Of a DNA stretch of 64,000 nucleotides, positions 35,599 through 44,987 are shown in pieces (positions within the stretch are counted from its first letter, which is position 1; every line of letters begins with the position of its first letter). The stretch lies in NCBI RefSeq assembly GCF_014646635.1, contig NZ_BMNQ01000005.1:53399-117398 (forward strand), given 5' to 3'. The notes beneath the pieces are model-generated. The model was given only the letters and a program-made list of their open reading frames with translations, had not been told where the DNA came from and did not search any database. The translations under genes were made by a program, and so were the position numbers. Source of the stretch: Lentibacillus kapialis (GTDB lineage Bacteria > Bacillota > Bacilli > Bacillales > Amphibacillaceae).

Positions 35599-37089
35599 TT
35601 AATTTCCATTACCTACTTTATCGTTGGATGAATTTTCATCTTTAACACTTTTCATGCTATATATATTTTCTTGAACTTCATTCATTTTGGTACTATGAAG
35701 CTCGTAAAATTTCATTGCTATGAGTGAAATGACCCAACCAATTATCGGGATACCGAACATCAGGAATAATGTCACCATCAATAGTGGTGTTGTCAACGGA
35801 TCCCCTAATTGGGGAAACTCATTTTCATAACCAATCATTGCTACGACCAGCCCTACAATTAACGGTGCAGCAGATGACATGACTTTATCAATAAAGGAAA
35901 AGATAGTACCGATCATTCCCGGAACATACCTTCCAGTTTCACTTGTCTCATAATCTGCAACATCGGCAACCATTGGAACCACAATTGATGGTGTCAACTG
36001 TTCAATACCTCTTAGTAAAAAGTACCCAATCAAAAAGATCACTGTTGTCAATCCCATATTTTCAAGGGATATCGTTTTGGCATCAATTATTAGAAAATAG
36101 ACAAACAGAAAGGCTGCCGAACTCACCCCTATCCAGGTCGCTTTAACTAAAGCATTTTTCAATCCATTTTTAGTCGCAATTCTGACTCCTAGAAAAGTAA
36201 TAATAACACTCGGTATAATGGTGATTAGCGAAACCGTACCACTAAGTTCATAGTTACCCATCATAATACCAAAAAACATAATATAAACAGCTGGCTGTCT
36301 CAATACCATCGTAGCAATTTTATCTGTGGATGCTGCAATTACCAACATCTGCAATGGCCTGTTTCCTTTTAAGATTGGCCAATAATCACGAAATCTTGTA
36401 TTAACAGTTGCATTGGCCAATCCAAAATATTCTTTCCGGTCCTTTTCCCAGATTGCAATTACAGCCAAAATTGTAAAAATACCTGATAAAACAATTGCAT
36501 ACGTATTTAATTCAGTGAACAGCGACATTGTGAAATCACCATGTTTCTCAACAAGGTATGAAGCTACAATAACTTGTCCGCCAGTAAAGATGCCAATATT
36601 ATAAAGCGTATCAAAAATACTGTACAGTGGGCGCTGTTTCGGGTTATTGGTTAGGACAGTCTGCGCAGCTTTTGTACAGGCAGTTTGAAAGGTGTAACCA
36701 ATAATATAAACTACATACATTAATATAAAAAACGGGAGCTGTAGACTTTGAGGCAATAAATGTGTAAAGTTATACATAATTAACACAGATCCTGCCAAAA
36801 TGATATTACCCAGAACCATCAAGGGTCTGAACTTTCCGAACTTGGACTCCGTTTTATCAATAACAAATCCGATAATCGGATCGGTGATCGCATCAAATAC
36901 GCGGCTGCCGCCAATTACAAAACTGGCTGCAACAACAGCTACTCCTGCGACACCTGTGACATAATAAGAAACAAACCCTATAATAAACAAATACAAATTG
37001 GTTGCGCTATTATTTAGGGTAAATAACCCTACTTGCCATAATCTGGCCGAATTATAATCAAGTTCACCTGCCATCGTCTTATCTCGCAT
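35599..37089 (-). CDS. uidB: GPH-family glucuronide:cation symporter
   Basis: A 496-residue transporter with about twelve membrane helices, of the glycoside-pentoside-hexuronide:cation symporter family. The conserved DAITDPIIGFVIDKTESKFGKFRP segment lies between the early helices (about 65-88). The ATG at 37089 follows GGAGGG. It is the first gene of the uidB-uidA pair, so it most likely imports beta-glucuronides. A strong palindrome 67 bp upstream is the probable ROK operator. Confidence 0.88.
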   Translation of the reverse strand: MRDKTMAGELDYNSARLWQVGLFTLNNSATNLYLFIIGFVSYYVTGVAGVAVVAASFVIGGSRVFDAITDPIIGFVIDKTESKFGKFRPLMVLGNIILAGSVLIMYNFTHLLPQSLQLPFFILMYVVYIIGYTFQTACTKAAQTVLTNNPKQRPLYSIFDTLYNIGIFTGGQVIVASYLVEKHGDFTMSLFTELNTYAIVLSGIFTILAVIAIWEKDRKEYFGLANATVNTRFRDYWPILKGNRPLQMLVIAASTDKIATMVLRQPAVYIMFFGIMMGNYELSGTVSLITIIPSVIITFLGVRIATKNGLKNALVKATWIGVSSAAFLFVYFLIIDAKTISLENMGLTTVIFLIGYFLLRGIEQLTPSIVVPMVADVADYETSETGRYVPGMIGTIFSFIDKVMSSAAPLIVGLVVAMIGYENEFPQLGDPLTTPLLMVTLFLMFGIPIIGWVISLIAMKFYELHSTKMNEVQENIYSMKSVKDENSSNDKVGNGN

Positions 37090-37155
37090 CCTTTCTCCCT
37101 CCCCAATCGACTCCTATTTCGCATGAAAGCGATTTAGTAAATAACAATTAAGTTA

Positions 37156-37180
37156 AATTGGTTTGGCATACAAACCAATT
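37156..37180. promoter_or_regulatory. Palindromic operator upstream of uidB
   Basis: AATTGGTTTG (37156-37165) and CAAACCAATT (37171-37180) are perfect inverted arms around GCATA. The motif is the XylR-like type also present near uxaC and at 37791. It lies in the uidB promoter region next to a TGAAAGCGATTTAG cre-like sequence at about 37126. Confidence 0.7.
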
Positions 37181-37204
37181 ACATTCTTAACTATGTCATC
37201 GTTT

Positions 37205-37780
37205 CATATTTTCCATGCCACAGCGATCAATTTATTCACTTCTTCTTTCGAATACTTATAGTGATCACCATAAACTAAAAATTCTGAGCCATGCCAAATT
37301 GAAATATGTTATTTGCAGCACTATTGGCTAATGTTCCATTAAGTATATGCCTGTTGCAAATGTATCGACGCTACCGAAGTGTTAATATTTCAAATAAAGA
37401 ACCTTTATTCCACTGTACTGCTGGCTTCCTTAAATAATAATGTGAAATCCTTGTATTCGACAAAACAGATATCAACGAAAGAATCTCCAAGAAAAGTTCT
37501 TTTGTTACATCTGGAGACTAGGGCTTACTCCGAAAGTCACAATAAAACCGATAGTCATTCCAAGCTGTTTGCTTGTTTCACCGCTCAACGTAAACGTTTT
37601 CAATTTGTGAACATTATCATGTATAATGTAATAGCTAATCTTACGATTTCTGTCAAATAGAACCTTGCTTCAATAGGGATATCGTTATACGTTTTATGAT
37701 ATTATTCTCCTTATTCAAAACGATTAGACTAGAAAATAAAGAAGTCATCTACCTAATAATTTAAATTCTTTAAAAATCCC
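37205..37780 (-). pseudogene. Degenerate second 2-keto-3-deoxygluconate kinase gene
   Basis: Minus-strand reading in shifting frames gives FYCDFRSK, VDICFVEYKDF, GSVDTFATGI, LNGTLANSAA and finally SEFLVYGDHYKYSKEEVNKL. These match, in order, FDFNFRSK, VDICFAGYKDF, GGGDAFAAGV, LHGMLTEMDP and KHMVYGDHNQFTAVEVEQF of the intact KdgK at 27289-28290. Stops, frameshifts and missing blocks leave about 575 of the expected 1000 bp. An intact AAAGGAGGG and a ROK-type operator remain just upstream (37780-37815). It was probably once the first gene of a uid transcription unit. Confidence 0.75.
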
Positions 37781-37790
37781 TCCTTTAATA

Positions 37791-37815
37791 TTATTTTGTT
37801 TGGCAAACAAACTAA
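37791..37815. promoter_or_regulatory. XylR-like palindrome upstream of the dead kdgK
   Basis: TTTGTTTGGCAAACAAA (37795-37811), within a longer TTATTTTG...CAAACTAAATAA context, is the cleanest of the three XylR/ROK-type operators. A cre-like TGTAAGCGTTTAAT lies at about 37842. The operator now precedes only a pseudogene. Confidence 0.65.
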
Positions 37816-38165
37816 ATAACCAATCTAGATACTAGTATAATTGTAAGCGTTTAATCATTCAAGTGTTTTTATAAAGAATTTAAAAGTTTCCAGTTTCTTT
37901 ATACAAAATGCTATAACATACGTATCTCTATTGATCAATAATTCTTCAAACACTAAAGTATGACACTATTTCCTTTTTCGACAGCTATGATAATTCCGAC
38001 ACTTATTCGCGCCGCGGCAAACATGCAAAAAACCATACCACTAGCGACCCTCGTTTCCCTGGTGATTACTGATTAGTCTGCAAACTGACCTCACCGAACT
38101 GAAGTTGACTATGTCTATTATGATAACAATGCCAATAGTTCTGCGATTTCCCAAAATATATTAAA
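37816..38165. other. Non-coding spacer
   Basis: About 350 bp between the orphan operator and the rocA terminator. Apart from the cre-like sequence near 37842 I see no gene, relic or clear structure. Confidence 0.5.
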
Positions 38166-38206
38166 AAACAAGCGGCAGTCTAAAACAACTGCCGCTTGTT
38201 TTTTTA
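38166..38206. terminator. Terminator of rocA
   Basis: AAACAAGCGGCAGT (38166-38179) pairs with ACTGCCGCTTGTTT around an 8-base loop, with A/T runs on both sides. It lies just beyond the rocA stop codon and reads as a strong terminator on the minus strand. Confidence 0.88.
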
Positions 38207-38218
38207 TTGTAGTCGTTA

Positions 38219-39766
38219 TTACCACGATTCCGTAACCGTTTTTGGCGCAAGGAAATTCAACAGATAATCCGGTCCGCCCGCTTTGGCGTCTGTTCCGGAC
38301 ATCTTGAATCCGCCGAATGGCTGGTAACCGACAATTGAGCCTGTGCATCCGCGATTGAAGTATAGATTGCCAACTTCAAATTCATGGCGGGCACGGTTCA
38401 AATGATCACGGTTCTTAGAAATGACCGCACCAGTCAATGCATAGTCTGTGTTGTTGGCGATATCCAATAACTCATCGAAATCTTTTGCTTTGGAAAAGCC
38501 GACAACAGGGCCGAAGATTTCTTCCTGCATAATACGTCCTTCAGGATCCATGTCCTTAAAGATAGTCGGATGGATATGATAACCTTTGGAATCATCAGCT
38601 TCTCCGCCGTAAGCAAGTTCGCCTTCTTTTTTGCCGATTTCAATATAATCTTTAATTTTATCAAATTGTTTCTGGTTGACAACGCCGCCCATTGGTACAT
38701 CTTCTTCACCGGGGTTGCCGACCGTATAAGCTTTTGCTTTTTCCACGGCTTTTTCAAGCACTTCATCATAGACGTCCTGATGTACAATGGCGCGTGAACA
38801 TGCGGAACATTTTTGTCCCTGGAAGCCGAATGCTGAGTCAACAATCGATTTGGCAGCAAGATCAAGATCTGCTTCATTGTCGACAATGATCGTATCTTTA
38901 CCGCCCATTTCAGCAACAACACGTTTCAAGTGCGTTTGCCCTTCCTGTACAACAGACGCACGGTTGTAAATGCGTTTACCCGTTCCAACTGAACCGGTGA
39001 AATTAATGAAATGTGTGTCTTTATGATCGACCAGATAGTCACCAATTTCTGCAGGATCCCCCGGAAGGAAGTTGACAACACCTTTTGGCAGGCCGGCTTC
39101 TTCCAGGATTTCAACCATTTTATATGCAATAACCGGTGTGTTTTCAGATGGCTTCATCAATACGGGATTACCCGCTACAATAGGGCCCACAGTAGTACCG
39201 GTGACAATGGCAAACGCAAAGTTCCATGGCGGAATCGCTACACCGGGACCGAGCGGCTGGTAGAAAAACGTGTTATTCTCACCTGGACGGTCGTTGATTT
39301 CCCGGCCTTGTCCAAGACGGATCATTTGACGGCCGTAGTATTCCATAAAGTCAATGCCTTCTGCTGTATCTGCGTCAGATTGTCCCCATGGCTTGTTCGC
39401 TTCATAGGACATCCATGCAGAAATCTCATGCTTGCGGCGGCGTGCGATAGCTGCTGCTTTGAACAGTACTTCGGCCCGCTCTTCAGGGGTCCATTTTTTC
39501 CATACTTTAAAAGCTTCTTTTGCCGCTTTCATGGCTTGTTCAACATGTTCTTTAGTCGCCATTGAAGCATTTCCGATTACTTGTTCTTTATTGGCCGGAT
39601 TGACTGAGACAAGCTTATCGTCGGTATACACTTTTTCTCCGCCAATAACCAGCGGATAATCCTGGCCAAGCTCACTCTCCACTTTTCTGAGAGCGGCTTC
39701 ATAATCAGCACGATTTTGTTTATCAGTAAAATCAGTGAATGGTTCGTGTTTATACGGTAATACCAC
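38219..39766 (-). CDS. rocA: 1-pyrroline-5-carboxylate dehydrogenase
   Basis: A 515-residue NAD-dependent aldehyde dehydrogenase that oxidises P5C/glutamate semialdehyde to glutamate, the last step of proline and arginine breakdown. The general-base glutamate is in VAEMGGKD near 287 and the nucleophile cysteine in [10 protein letters not shown] near 322. PWNFAFAI near 175 binds cofactor. The C-terminal [13 protein letters not shown] is typical of RocA/PutC. The start is GTG at 39766 after AAGGAGG. It is transcribed alone, with no proline dehydrogenase gene beside it. A relic of a second copy lies at 27050-27185. Confidence 0.94.
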   Translation of the reverse strand: MVLPYKHEPFTDFTDKQNRADYEAALRKVESELGQDYPLVIGGEKVYTDDKLVSVNPANKEQVIGNASMATKEHVEQAMKAAKEAFKVWKKWTPEERAEVLFKAAAIARRRKHEISAWMSYEANKPWGQSDADTAEGIDFMEYYGRQMIRLGQGREINDRPGENNTFFYQPLGPGVAIPPWNFAFAIVTGTTVGPIVAGNPVLMKPSENTPVIAYKMVEILEEAGLPKGVVNFLPGDPAEIGDYLVDHKDTHFINFTGSVGTGKRIYNRASVVQEGQTHLKRVVAEMGGKDTIIVDNEADLDLAAKSIVDSAFGFQGQKCSACSRAIVHQDVYDEVLEKAVEKAKAYTVGNPGEEDVPMGGVVNQKQFDKIKDYIEIGKKEGELAYGGEADDSKGYHIHPTIFKDMDPEGRIMQEEIFGPVVGFSKAKDFDELLDIANNTDYALTGAVISKNRDHLNRARHEFEVGNLYFNRGCTGSIVGYQPFGGFKMSGTDAKAGGPDYLLNFLAPKTVTESW

Positions 39767-40026
39767 GTTACAACCTCCTTAAAATGAACTAGTAAATCCA
39801 TATTCAAGTTTACTATAAAAGGATACACAAACGCAATTAGACGAATTCTATCACCTGTGGCACTTGATAGTATAACGATCTATAACAAACTAAAGGCGTT
39901 ATTTGCTTTAGAGAATAACGGGAAATATCGACAATTTGAAAATATCCCAGCAGAAAAACGGATAATTTGATAAAATGAAAGAGGATACAACATCAAATCA
40001 TATCAAAAAGGAGAATCCCAATATTC

Positions 40027-40590
40027 ATGGGCTGGTTTTTTAAAAAAAAGCAAAAAGATCCTGACCCTATTTTTCAGGAAGTAGGCCAGATAAAACAACA
40101 GTCAGCAGTAACGGAAAAAAAGCTTGAAAACATTGAGCAACAACTGCAAAAATTAACCAGACTTCAATACAAAACAGGGAAAACCACAGAAGACAAACTT
40201 GATAGCGTGACCACAATACTCGATAAACAGCGAACCAGTATGGCAGACAATTCTTCTGAAAAACACGTAATCGAAAACGTAATCAGCCAAATCGATGATA
40301 TGGACATTGTGTATAACCGCCTATCCAATGATTCACAATGGTCCGGGCTACTGGGACAGTGGATTGGGGCATTAATACAGACACTTGAGGTTATTGGCAT
40401 ACATGAAATTATCCATGAAGGCGAAATCTTTGACCCGACACGTGCTGAAGCCGTTGAATCAGTCCCGATGGAAAACCATCAGCTTCAGCCATATGAAATC
40501 ACCATGGTACATAAACGCGGGTTTGCCTGGAAAAGTGGCCGTATCATCCGCAAAGCACATGTAACAACAGTAAAGGAGGATAAACAATGA
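40027..40590 (+). CDS. GrpE-like nucleotide exchange factor of a second Hsp70 system
   Basis: A 187-residue protein: positively charged N-terminus (FKKKQK), a long coiled-coil helix (about 15-105), then a C-terminal domain ending [13 protein letters not shown], a short loop, and [21 protein letters not shown] strands. This is the layout of GrpE, where FDP-x-x-H-x-AV is typical. Sequence similarity to housekeeping GrpE is low, and the usual histidine is replaced. The gene overlaps the following Hsp70 gene by 4 bp (ATGA), which supports the role. It should release ADP from that Hsp70. No CIRCE-type operator is visible upstream. Confidence 0.7.
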   Translation: MGWFFKKKQKDPDPIFQEVGQIKQQSAVTEKKLENIEQQLQKLTRLQYKTGKTTEDKLDSVTTILDKQRTSMADNSSEKHVIENVISQIDDMDIVYNRLSNDSQWSGLLGQWIGALIQTLEVIGIHEIIHEGEIFDPTRAEAVESVPMENHQLQPYEITMVHKRGFAWKSGRIIRKAHVTTVKEDKQ

Positions 40591-42401
40591 CAAAAACATC
40601 TGATCAATCTTTTCGTCCCATTATCGGTATTGACCTGGGTACGACCAACTCGGCCGCTGCTTATATTTACAAACAGAAACCAACGATTATTCCGATGAAA
40701 AACGAACGGGCGATGATCCCATCTGTTGTTTTGCGTGACCCGGATGGGAATGTCACTGTCGGGGAAGATGCCAGAAGTGCCCTGGTCGCTATGCCTGATT
40801 ATACGAAAGCAGCTGTAAAGCGGGATATGGGAGAAGACAAAACCATTTCACTCGGAGATAAATCCTATACACCCGAAGAGATTTCCGCCATGATTGTGAA
40901 AGAAATAAAACACAAAGCTGACCAGCAACTCGGTGAAGGTGAAAAAGAAGCGGTCATTACCGTTCCTGCATATTTCACCAACCAACAGCGCCAAGCAACG
41001 AAACAAGCAGGAGAACTGGCCGGCTTTACCGTCGAGCGGATTATCAACGAACCTACAGCTGCCGCACTCGCATATGGCATGCACCACATGAAGAATAATA
41101 GTCATATTCTCGTGTATGATCTTGGCGGCGGTACATTTGACGTATCTGTCGTTGAACTCATGGATGGAATTCTTGAGGTAAAAGCATCTGCCGGCAATCA
41201 CCAGTTAGGCGGTGAAGACTTTGATTGGCGGCTTGTCGACTGGTTTGCAGAGAAAATTATGGATGAACATCAAATAGACCCACGGGATGACATTCGGGCA
41301 AGAGCGCGCTTAAAAGAAGAGGCCGAAAAGGTCAAAAAACAGTTATCGTTCAAGGAAACGGTTGATGTTTCCATCCCTGTTGCCACTGTTAGCGGCAATA
41401 AGCCAATCGGCCTTGATGTTACGCTCACACGTGATCAATTTGTAAGTTTGATAGAGCCTTTATTGCTCGAGACAAAGGATAAACTCAAACAGGTTCTTAA
41501 CGATGCAGATCTAAAAAATGAAGCTATTGATGACGTCATTTTAGTTGGCGGGTCCACCAGAATCCCACATATTCATCAGCTCGTAACGGACTTTTTCGGA
41601 AAAGCACCACACGCTGACGTGAATCCGGACGAAGCTGTCGCATTGGGGGCCTCTGTGCAAGCCGGTATTAAATCCGGGGCACTTGCAAACAGTAACCTGA
41701 TTATCACCGATGTAGCACCTTTTTCCATGGGTATTGCTGTGCTGGATTCGACTCGGAGCGCCATGAAACCAGGAAAGTTTCACACGATTATCCCGCGTAA
41801 CACCACGATTCCTGTTACGCGCACCGAAACTTACGTGACATCATTCAACAATCAGACGGCTGTCAATATTGAAATCTACCAGGGTGAAAATGATTGGGTT
41901 AAAGATAACTATTTTCTGAATGAATTTTTACTCGAAGGACTCCCGCCTAAACCTGCAGGGAATGAAGCCGTTGATGTCACATTCCGTTATAACCTGAATG
42001 GCATTCTCGAGGTTACCGCCAAGAATACATCATCCGGAAATGAAATGACTGTAACCATTGAGGATGCCATTGACCGGAGCTCCGATGATGCATTTCAGGA
42101 CAGCCTTGCCAAAATCGAAGCAGCTTATGAACCGGATGAAGAAGAAATGGATCAGCAACTTGACTTATTTGGATGGAATGAAAATGATGTTGCGGCAGAA
42201 AACGAATCGCATGATGATTTGCTGCAGGAAGCGGGCGATTGGAAAGAACGTTTTCAGGAGGCGCTCAATGAAAATGGCGATAATGTTACATTAAAAGATG
42301 CTATAGAAAATTTGCAAGCTGCCATACAGTCAAATGATCCTAAAACGTTAAACGAAACAGTTGAGCATGCGATTGACCTGGCGATTGAATTAGAGCTTTA
42401 A
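40587..42401 (+). CDS. DnaK-like Hsp70 chaperone, paralogous and divergent
   Basis: A 604-residue Hsp70. The ATPase domain (about 10-385) is intact: [41 protein letters not shown], and [10 protein letters not shown]. The substrate-binding beta domain (about 390-510) is present with NTTIPVT and ILEVTAKN. The lid is short and acidic ([14 protein letters not shown] and onward), and the usual EEVD-like or glycine-rich tail is absent. It is clearly not the main DnaK. Flanking GrpE-like and J-domain genes indicate a self-contained chaperone machine, probably with special clients. Function is inferred from family only. Confidence 0.9.
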   Translation: MTKTSDQSFRPIIGIDLGTTNSAAAYIYKQKPTIIPMKNERAMIPSVVLRDPDGNVTVGEDARSALVAMPDYTKAAVKRDMGEDKTISLGDKSYTPEEISAMIVKEIKHKADQQLGEGEKEAVITVPAYFTNQQRQATKQAGELAGFTVERIINEPTAAALAYGMHHMKNNSHILVYDLGGGTFDVSVVELMDGILEVKASAGNHQLGGEDFDWRLVDWFAEKIMDEHQIDPRDDIRARARLKEEAEKVKKQLSFKETVDVSIPVATVSGNKPIGLDVTLTRDQFVSLIEPLLLETKDKLKQVLNDADLKNEAIDDVILVGGSTRIPHIHQLVTDFFGKAPHADVNPDEAVALGASVQAGIKSGALANSNLIITDVAPFSMGIAVLDSTRSAMKPGKFHTIIPRNTTIPVTRTETYVTSFNNQTAVNIEIYQGENDWVKDNYFLNEFLLEGLPPKPAGNEAVDVTFRYNLNGILEVTAKNTSSGNEMTVTIEDAIDRSSDDAFQDSLAKIEAAYEPDEEEMDQQLDLFGWNENDVAAENESHDDLLQEAGDWKERFQEALNENGDNVTLKDAIENLQAAIQSNDPKTLNETVEHAIDLAIELEL

Positions 42402-42416
42402 GGAGGGAAAAGTCAC

Positions 42417-43658
42417 ATGTCCAGTGATGAACAAAGCTATTATAAAATTCTGGGGACCACGGCTAACATCAGTCAGCGGCGCGTTAAGGAAAAATATGTT
42501 GAAGCTGTCAAGAAACATCCTCCCGAAACAGACCCCGAACAGTTTGAAAAAATCCGGCAAGCATATGAGACACTTAAGGATCCCGTTAAACGTAAACAAT
42601 ATGACATATCGCGAAAATATGGCGGAAAAATCGAAAAAATGTTGGATCAAGCATCCAGCTATGTCTTTAAGGAAAACTATAAAAAGGCTGCACAAATTTA
42701 TGATGATGTTTTACAACTAAATCCGGATAACTTTGCGGCACAGACCGGTCTAATGTTCACTTCGATTTCTCTTAATAACCTTGATAAAGCTTATCAAATG
42801 CTGGAAGATTCTCTGGCATCGTCTGTTTTTGAAGAAGAAGAGATGTTCACACCTTCAATGGTTTATGCAACATTCGGCAGAATGCTCATTGAACAGGACT
42901 ATCTAAATGAAGCTGTTGAGTTCCTTGAACAAGGACTTGACCGTTTTTCCGATGACGTGCAAAAGCTAACAGAGGCGTTAGTTGTTGCCTATATGTTAAC
43001 GGAAGATGATGAACGGGCTGTTCAAACTGCTGAACAAAACCTGCCGACGGAGAATGATCAGTCTATTGACGATCTGGATTCTTATATTGTATGGATTTTT
43101 ATCATCTTACAAACGGATAGCTGGTCAAAACTGTCAAAAGTACAATCCCGCTTCCGCAAATATTTGAAAAACCTGCAGGACGAGGAAGAACGAGAAGAAG
43201 CGTTTTATGTACTCACAGCCGAGTATGAGGAAATGTATGACCAGAGGCGATACCGTCATGCAGACGTTTTCCTTGACTTTGCAAAACTGGTCACGCCGGA
43301 ATTTGAAGACATCAAAGATGAATTGAAAGAAATTAAACGGTTAGCCCGTGTGGAGAAAGAATTCCAGCGATTACTAAAGGACGATTCAATCTTCCCAATG
43401 GTCCTTTATTATACCGTTCATTTGTATTTTGATGACAAAAGTCACCCATTTGTTATGGAAATAGAGGAACAGTTCACAAAAGATATCATAGATGAGTTTG
43501 AAGAAGAAACGGAATATTTCGCGGCAGGTATTTTAAAATTACAGAAAAGTTACCCGGCTATATATGCTCAGTTCAAGCCTGAATGGGATGACATGTATAG
43601 GGATTTAACGAAGGATTTCAACCGTGACATGAAACGGGGACTAAAGAAACTGATGTGA
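42417..43658 (+). CDS. J-domain/TPR co-chaperone with HPP in place of HPD
   Basis: A 413-residue protein. Residues 8-65 form a J-domain (YYKILGTTANISQRRVKEKY ... AYETLKDPVKRKQYD), but the HPD tripeptide that contacts Hsp70 reads H34-P35-P36. Residues 70-260 carry tetratricopeptide-like helices (YKKAAQIYDDVLQLNPDNF, YLNEAVEFLEQGLDRF). The rest is helical and acidic, with no zinc-finger or G/F region. It should select clients for the adjacent Hsp70. AAGGAGG precedes the ATG and the gap to the Hsp70 gene is 15 bp. The altered tripeptide may be compensated in its partner. Confidence 0.82.
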   Translation: MSSDEQSYYKILGTTANISQRRVKEKYVEAVKKHPPETDPEQFEKIRQAYETLKDPVKRKQYDISRKYGGKIEKMLDQASSYVFKENYKKAAQIYDDVLQLNPDNFAAQTGLMFTSISLNNLDKAYQMLEDSLASSVFEEEEMFTPSMVYATFGRMLIEQDYLNEAVEFLEQGLDRFSDDVQKLTEALVVAYMLTEDDERAVQTAEQNLPTENDQSIDDLDSYIVWIFIILQTDSWSKLSKVQSRFRKYLKNLQDEEEREEAFYVLTAEYEEMYDQRRYRHADVFLDFAKLVTPEFEDIKDELKEIKRLARVEKEFQRLLKDDSIFPMVLYYTVHLYFDDKSHPFVMEIEEQFTKDIIDEFEEETEYFAAGILKLQKSYPAIYAQFKPEWDDMYRDLTKDFNRDMKRGLKKLM

Positions 43659-43727
43659 TGTGCCTGTATGAACATAAGCGAAAATGCCAGCAATAGGCGC
43701 ATTCTATGATTTACCATTTTTTCACCC

Positions 43728-43768
43728 AAGGAAACCAGTCAGCAGCCGGTTTCCTTTGTTTTTATTAA
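43728..43768 (+). terminator. Terminator of the second Hsp70 operon
   Basis: AAGGAAACC (43728-43736) pairs with GGTTTCCTT (43748-43756), followed by TGTTTTTAT. It lies about 70 bp after the J-protein stop codon. Confidence 0.8.
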
Positions 43769-43841
43769 TTGTAGAACAAAGGTTCTTGAAACGCAAGAGC
43801 TAATTGATGAAGAGTGAGAAAATTTTATACTTTTCTATCAT

Positions 43842-43974
43842 CTTAGAAAAACTCGGCATTCGCCTCGTCTTATAGCGAATGCCGAAGTTTTCATGATAGA
43901 TGGTGGCTACGAGAGGCGTAGCGATGTTCGTTTCTTATGGGGGCTTCCATAATCTGTCCTTTCTGACGTTATAA
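43842..43974 (+). repeat. Hairpin repeat family A, copy 4 (extended form)
   Basis: Begins CTTAGAAAAACTCGGCATTC with the same stem as the other copies, then carries an extra ~45-bp segment (TGATAGATGGTGGCTACGAG and onward), and returns to TCCATAATCT...CTTTCTGACGTTATAA. It directly abuts the rbs operon terminator. With the Hsp70 terminator it accounts for most of the 365-bp gap 43659-44023. Confidence 0.85.
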
Positions 43975-43976
43975 AA

Positions 43977-44010
43977 AACCGGTCACGTCACCTAAGTGAA
44001 ATGACCGGTT
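43977..44010 (-). terminator. Terminator of the ribose operon
   Basis: On the minus strand AACCGGTCA and TGACCGGTT pair around a 16-base loop, followed by TTTTTTAT. It lies 14 bp after the rbsB stop. Confidence 0.85.
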
Positions 44011-44023
44011 CCCCGTATAGCAG

Positions 44024-44968
44024 CTATTCCGTCACCATCTGCAATTCAACCGGAATAAACTCATCGACAGATTCACCACTGACAACCGAACCTGCTGCAT
44101 CGATGGCTTTTTCACCGATTAATGTCGGCTGTTGAGCAATTGTGGCATCCAATGTTCCCTCTTCAACAGCTGCAACAGCATCATCTGTTGCATCAAATCC
44201 GACTACTGTAACGTTTTCCAGCATGCCATTGGATTGAAGTGCCTCCACTGCCCCAAGTGCCATTTCGTCATTGTGGGCGAATACGGCATCAATCTGGTCA
44301 GTACTTTGAATAATGTTTTCCATAACGTTCAAACCCTCTGAGCGGTTAAAGTTCGCCGATTGCTGAGCAATAACTTCAAGACCGTCGATTTCATCAACAA
44401 TATTATGGAAACCTTTTCCTCTTTCTCTGGTAGCAGAAGCCCCGGGAACACCCTGCAATTCAACTAACTTTCCACTTTCATTTAGTTGCTCTGCAATAAA
44501 TTCACCAGCCATCTCACCGCCTATCACGTTATCAGAGGCGATGTGACTTACAACATCGCCGCCTTCCGCACTGCGGTCAACTGTAATGACAGGAACATCC
44601 TGAGAGTTGGCAGATTCAATTGCAGTGACGACAGCTTCGGAGTCAACAGGATTCACCAATAAAACATCAATATCTTGCTGCAATAAATCTTCAATATCAC
44701 TTAATTGTGTTGATGCATCATCCTGAGCGTCGGTTACAACAATTTCATAACCGGCTTCTTCTGCTGCAGCTTCAGCACCGTCACGCAATGTCACAAAGAA
44801 CGGATTATTTAATGTAGAGACGGACAAACCAATTTTCACTGAATCATCTGAAGACCCTTCAGAACTTTCCCCGCCTTCATCAGATGAACCGGGACTTTCG
44901 GTTGAACAAGCACTTACAACTAAAAGTAATACTGCCAAAACCCCTAACCTTTTCAACCACTTAGCCAT
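44024..44968 (-). CDS. rbsB: Ribose ABC transporter substrate-binding lipoprotein
   Basis: A 314-residue type I periplasmic-binding-fold protein. The lipobox is VSAC at 18-21, followed by a serine/glutamate/glycine linker. The mature domain has LSVSTLNNPFFVTLRDG (first ligand loop), VTVDRSAEGGDVVSHIASDN and FAHNDEMALGA, all typical of RbsB. It delivers ribose to RbsC/RbsA at the membrane. It is the last gene of rbsRK-rbsD-rbsA-rbsC-rbsB and ends at a strong terminator. Confidence 0.94.
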   Translation of the reverse strand: MAKWLKRLGVLAVLLLVVSACSTESPGSSDEGGESSEGSSDDSVKIGLSVSTLNNPFFVTLRDGAEAAAEEAGYEIVVTDAQDDASTQLSDIEDLLQQDIDVLLVNPVDSEAVVTAIESANSQDVPVITVDRSAEGGDVVSHIASDNVIGGEMAGEFIAEQLNESGKLVELQGVPGASATRERGKGFHNIVDEIDGLEVIAQQSANFNRSEGLNVMENIIQSTDQIDAVFAHNDEMALGAVEALQSNGMLENVTVVGFDATDDAVAAVEEGTLDATIAQQPTLIGEKAIDAAGSVVSGESVDEFIPVELQMVTE

Positions 44969-44987
44969 GTGAAACTCCTCCTTGAAT

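Noticed and set aside
38878..38890. ATTGTCGACAAT inside rocA, similar to the cluster operator
   Set aside because: It is within coding sequence, lacks the full TGTCGATTGTCGACA motif and no promoter is nearby. Chance is the better explanation.
39767..40026. Search for a CIRCE (HrcA) or CtsR operator upstream of the second Hsp70 operon
   Set aside because: No TTAGCACTC-N9-GAGTGCTAA inverted repeat or GGTCAAA repeats are visible. Only a weak -10-like GATAAAAT was seen near 39969.
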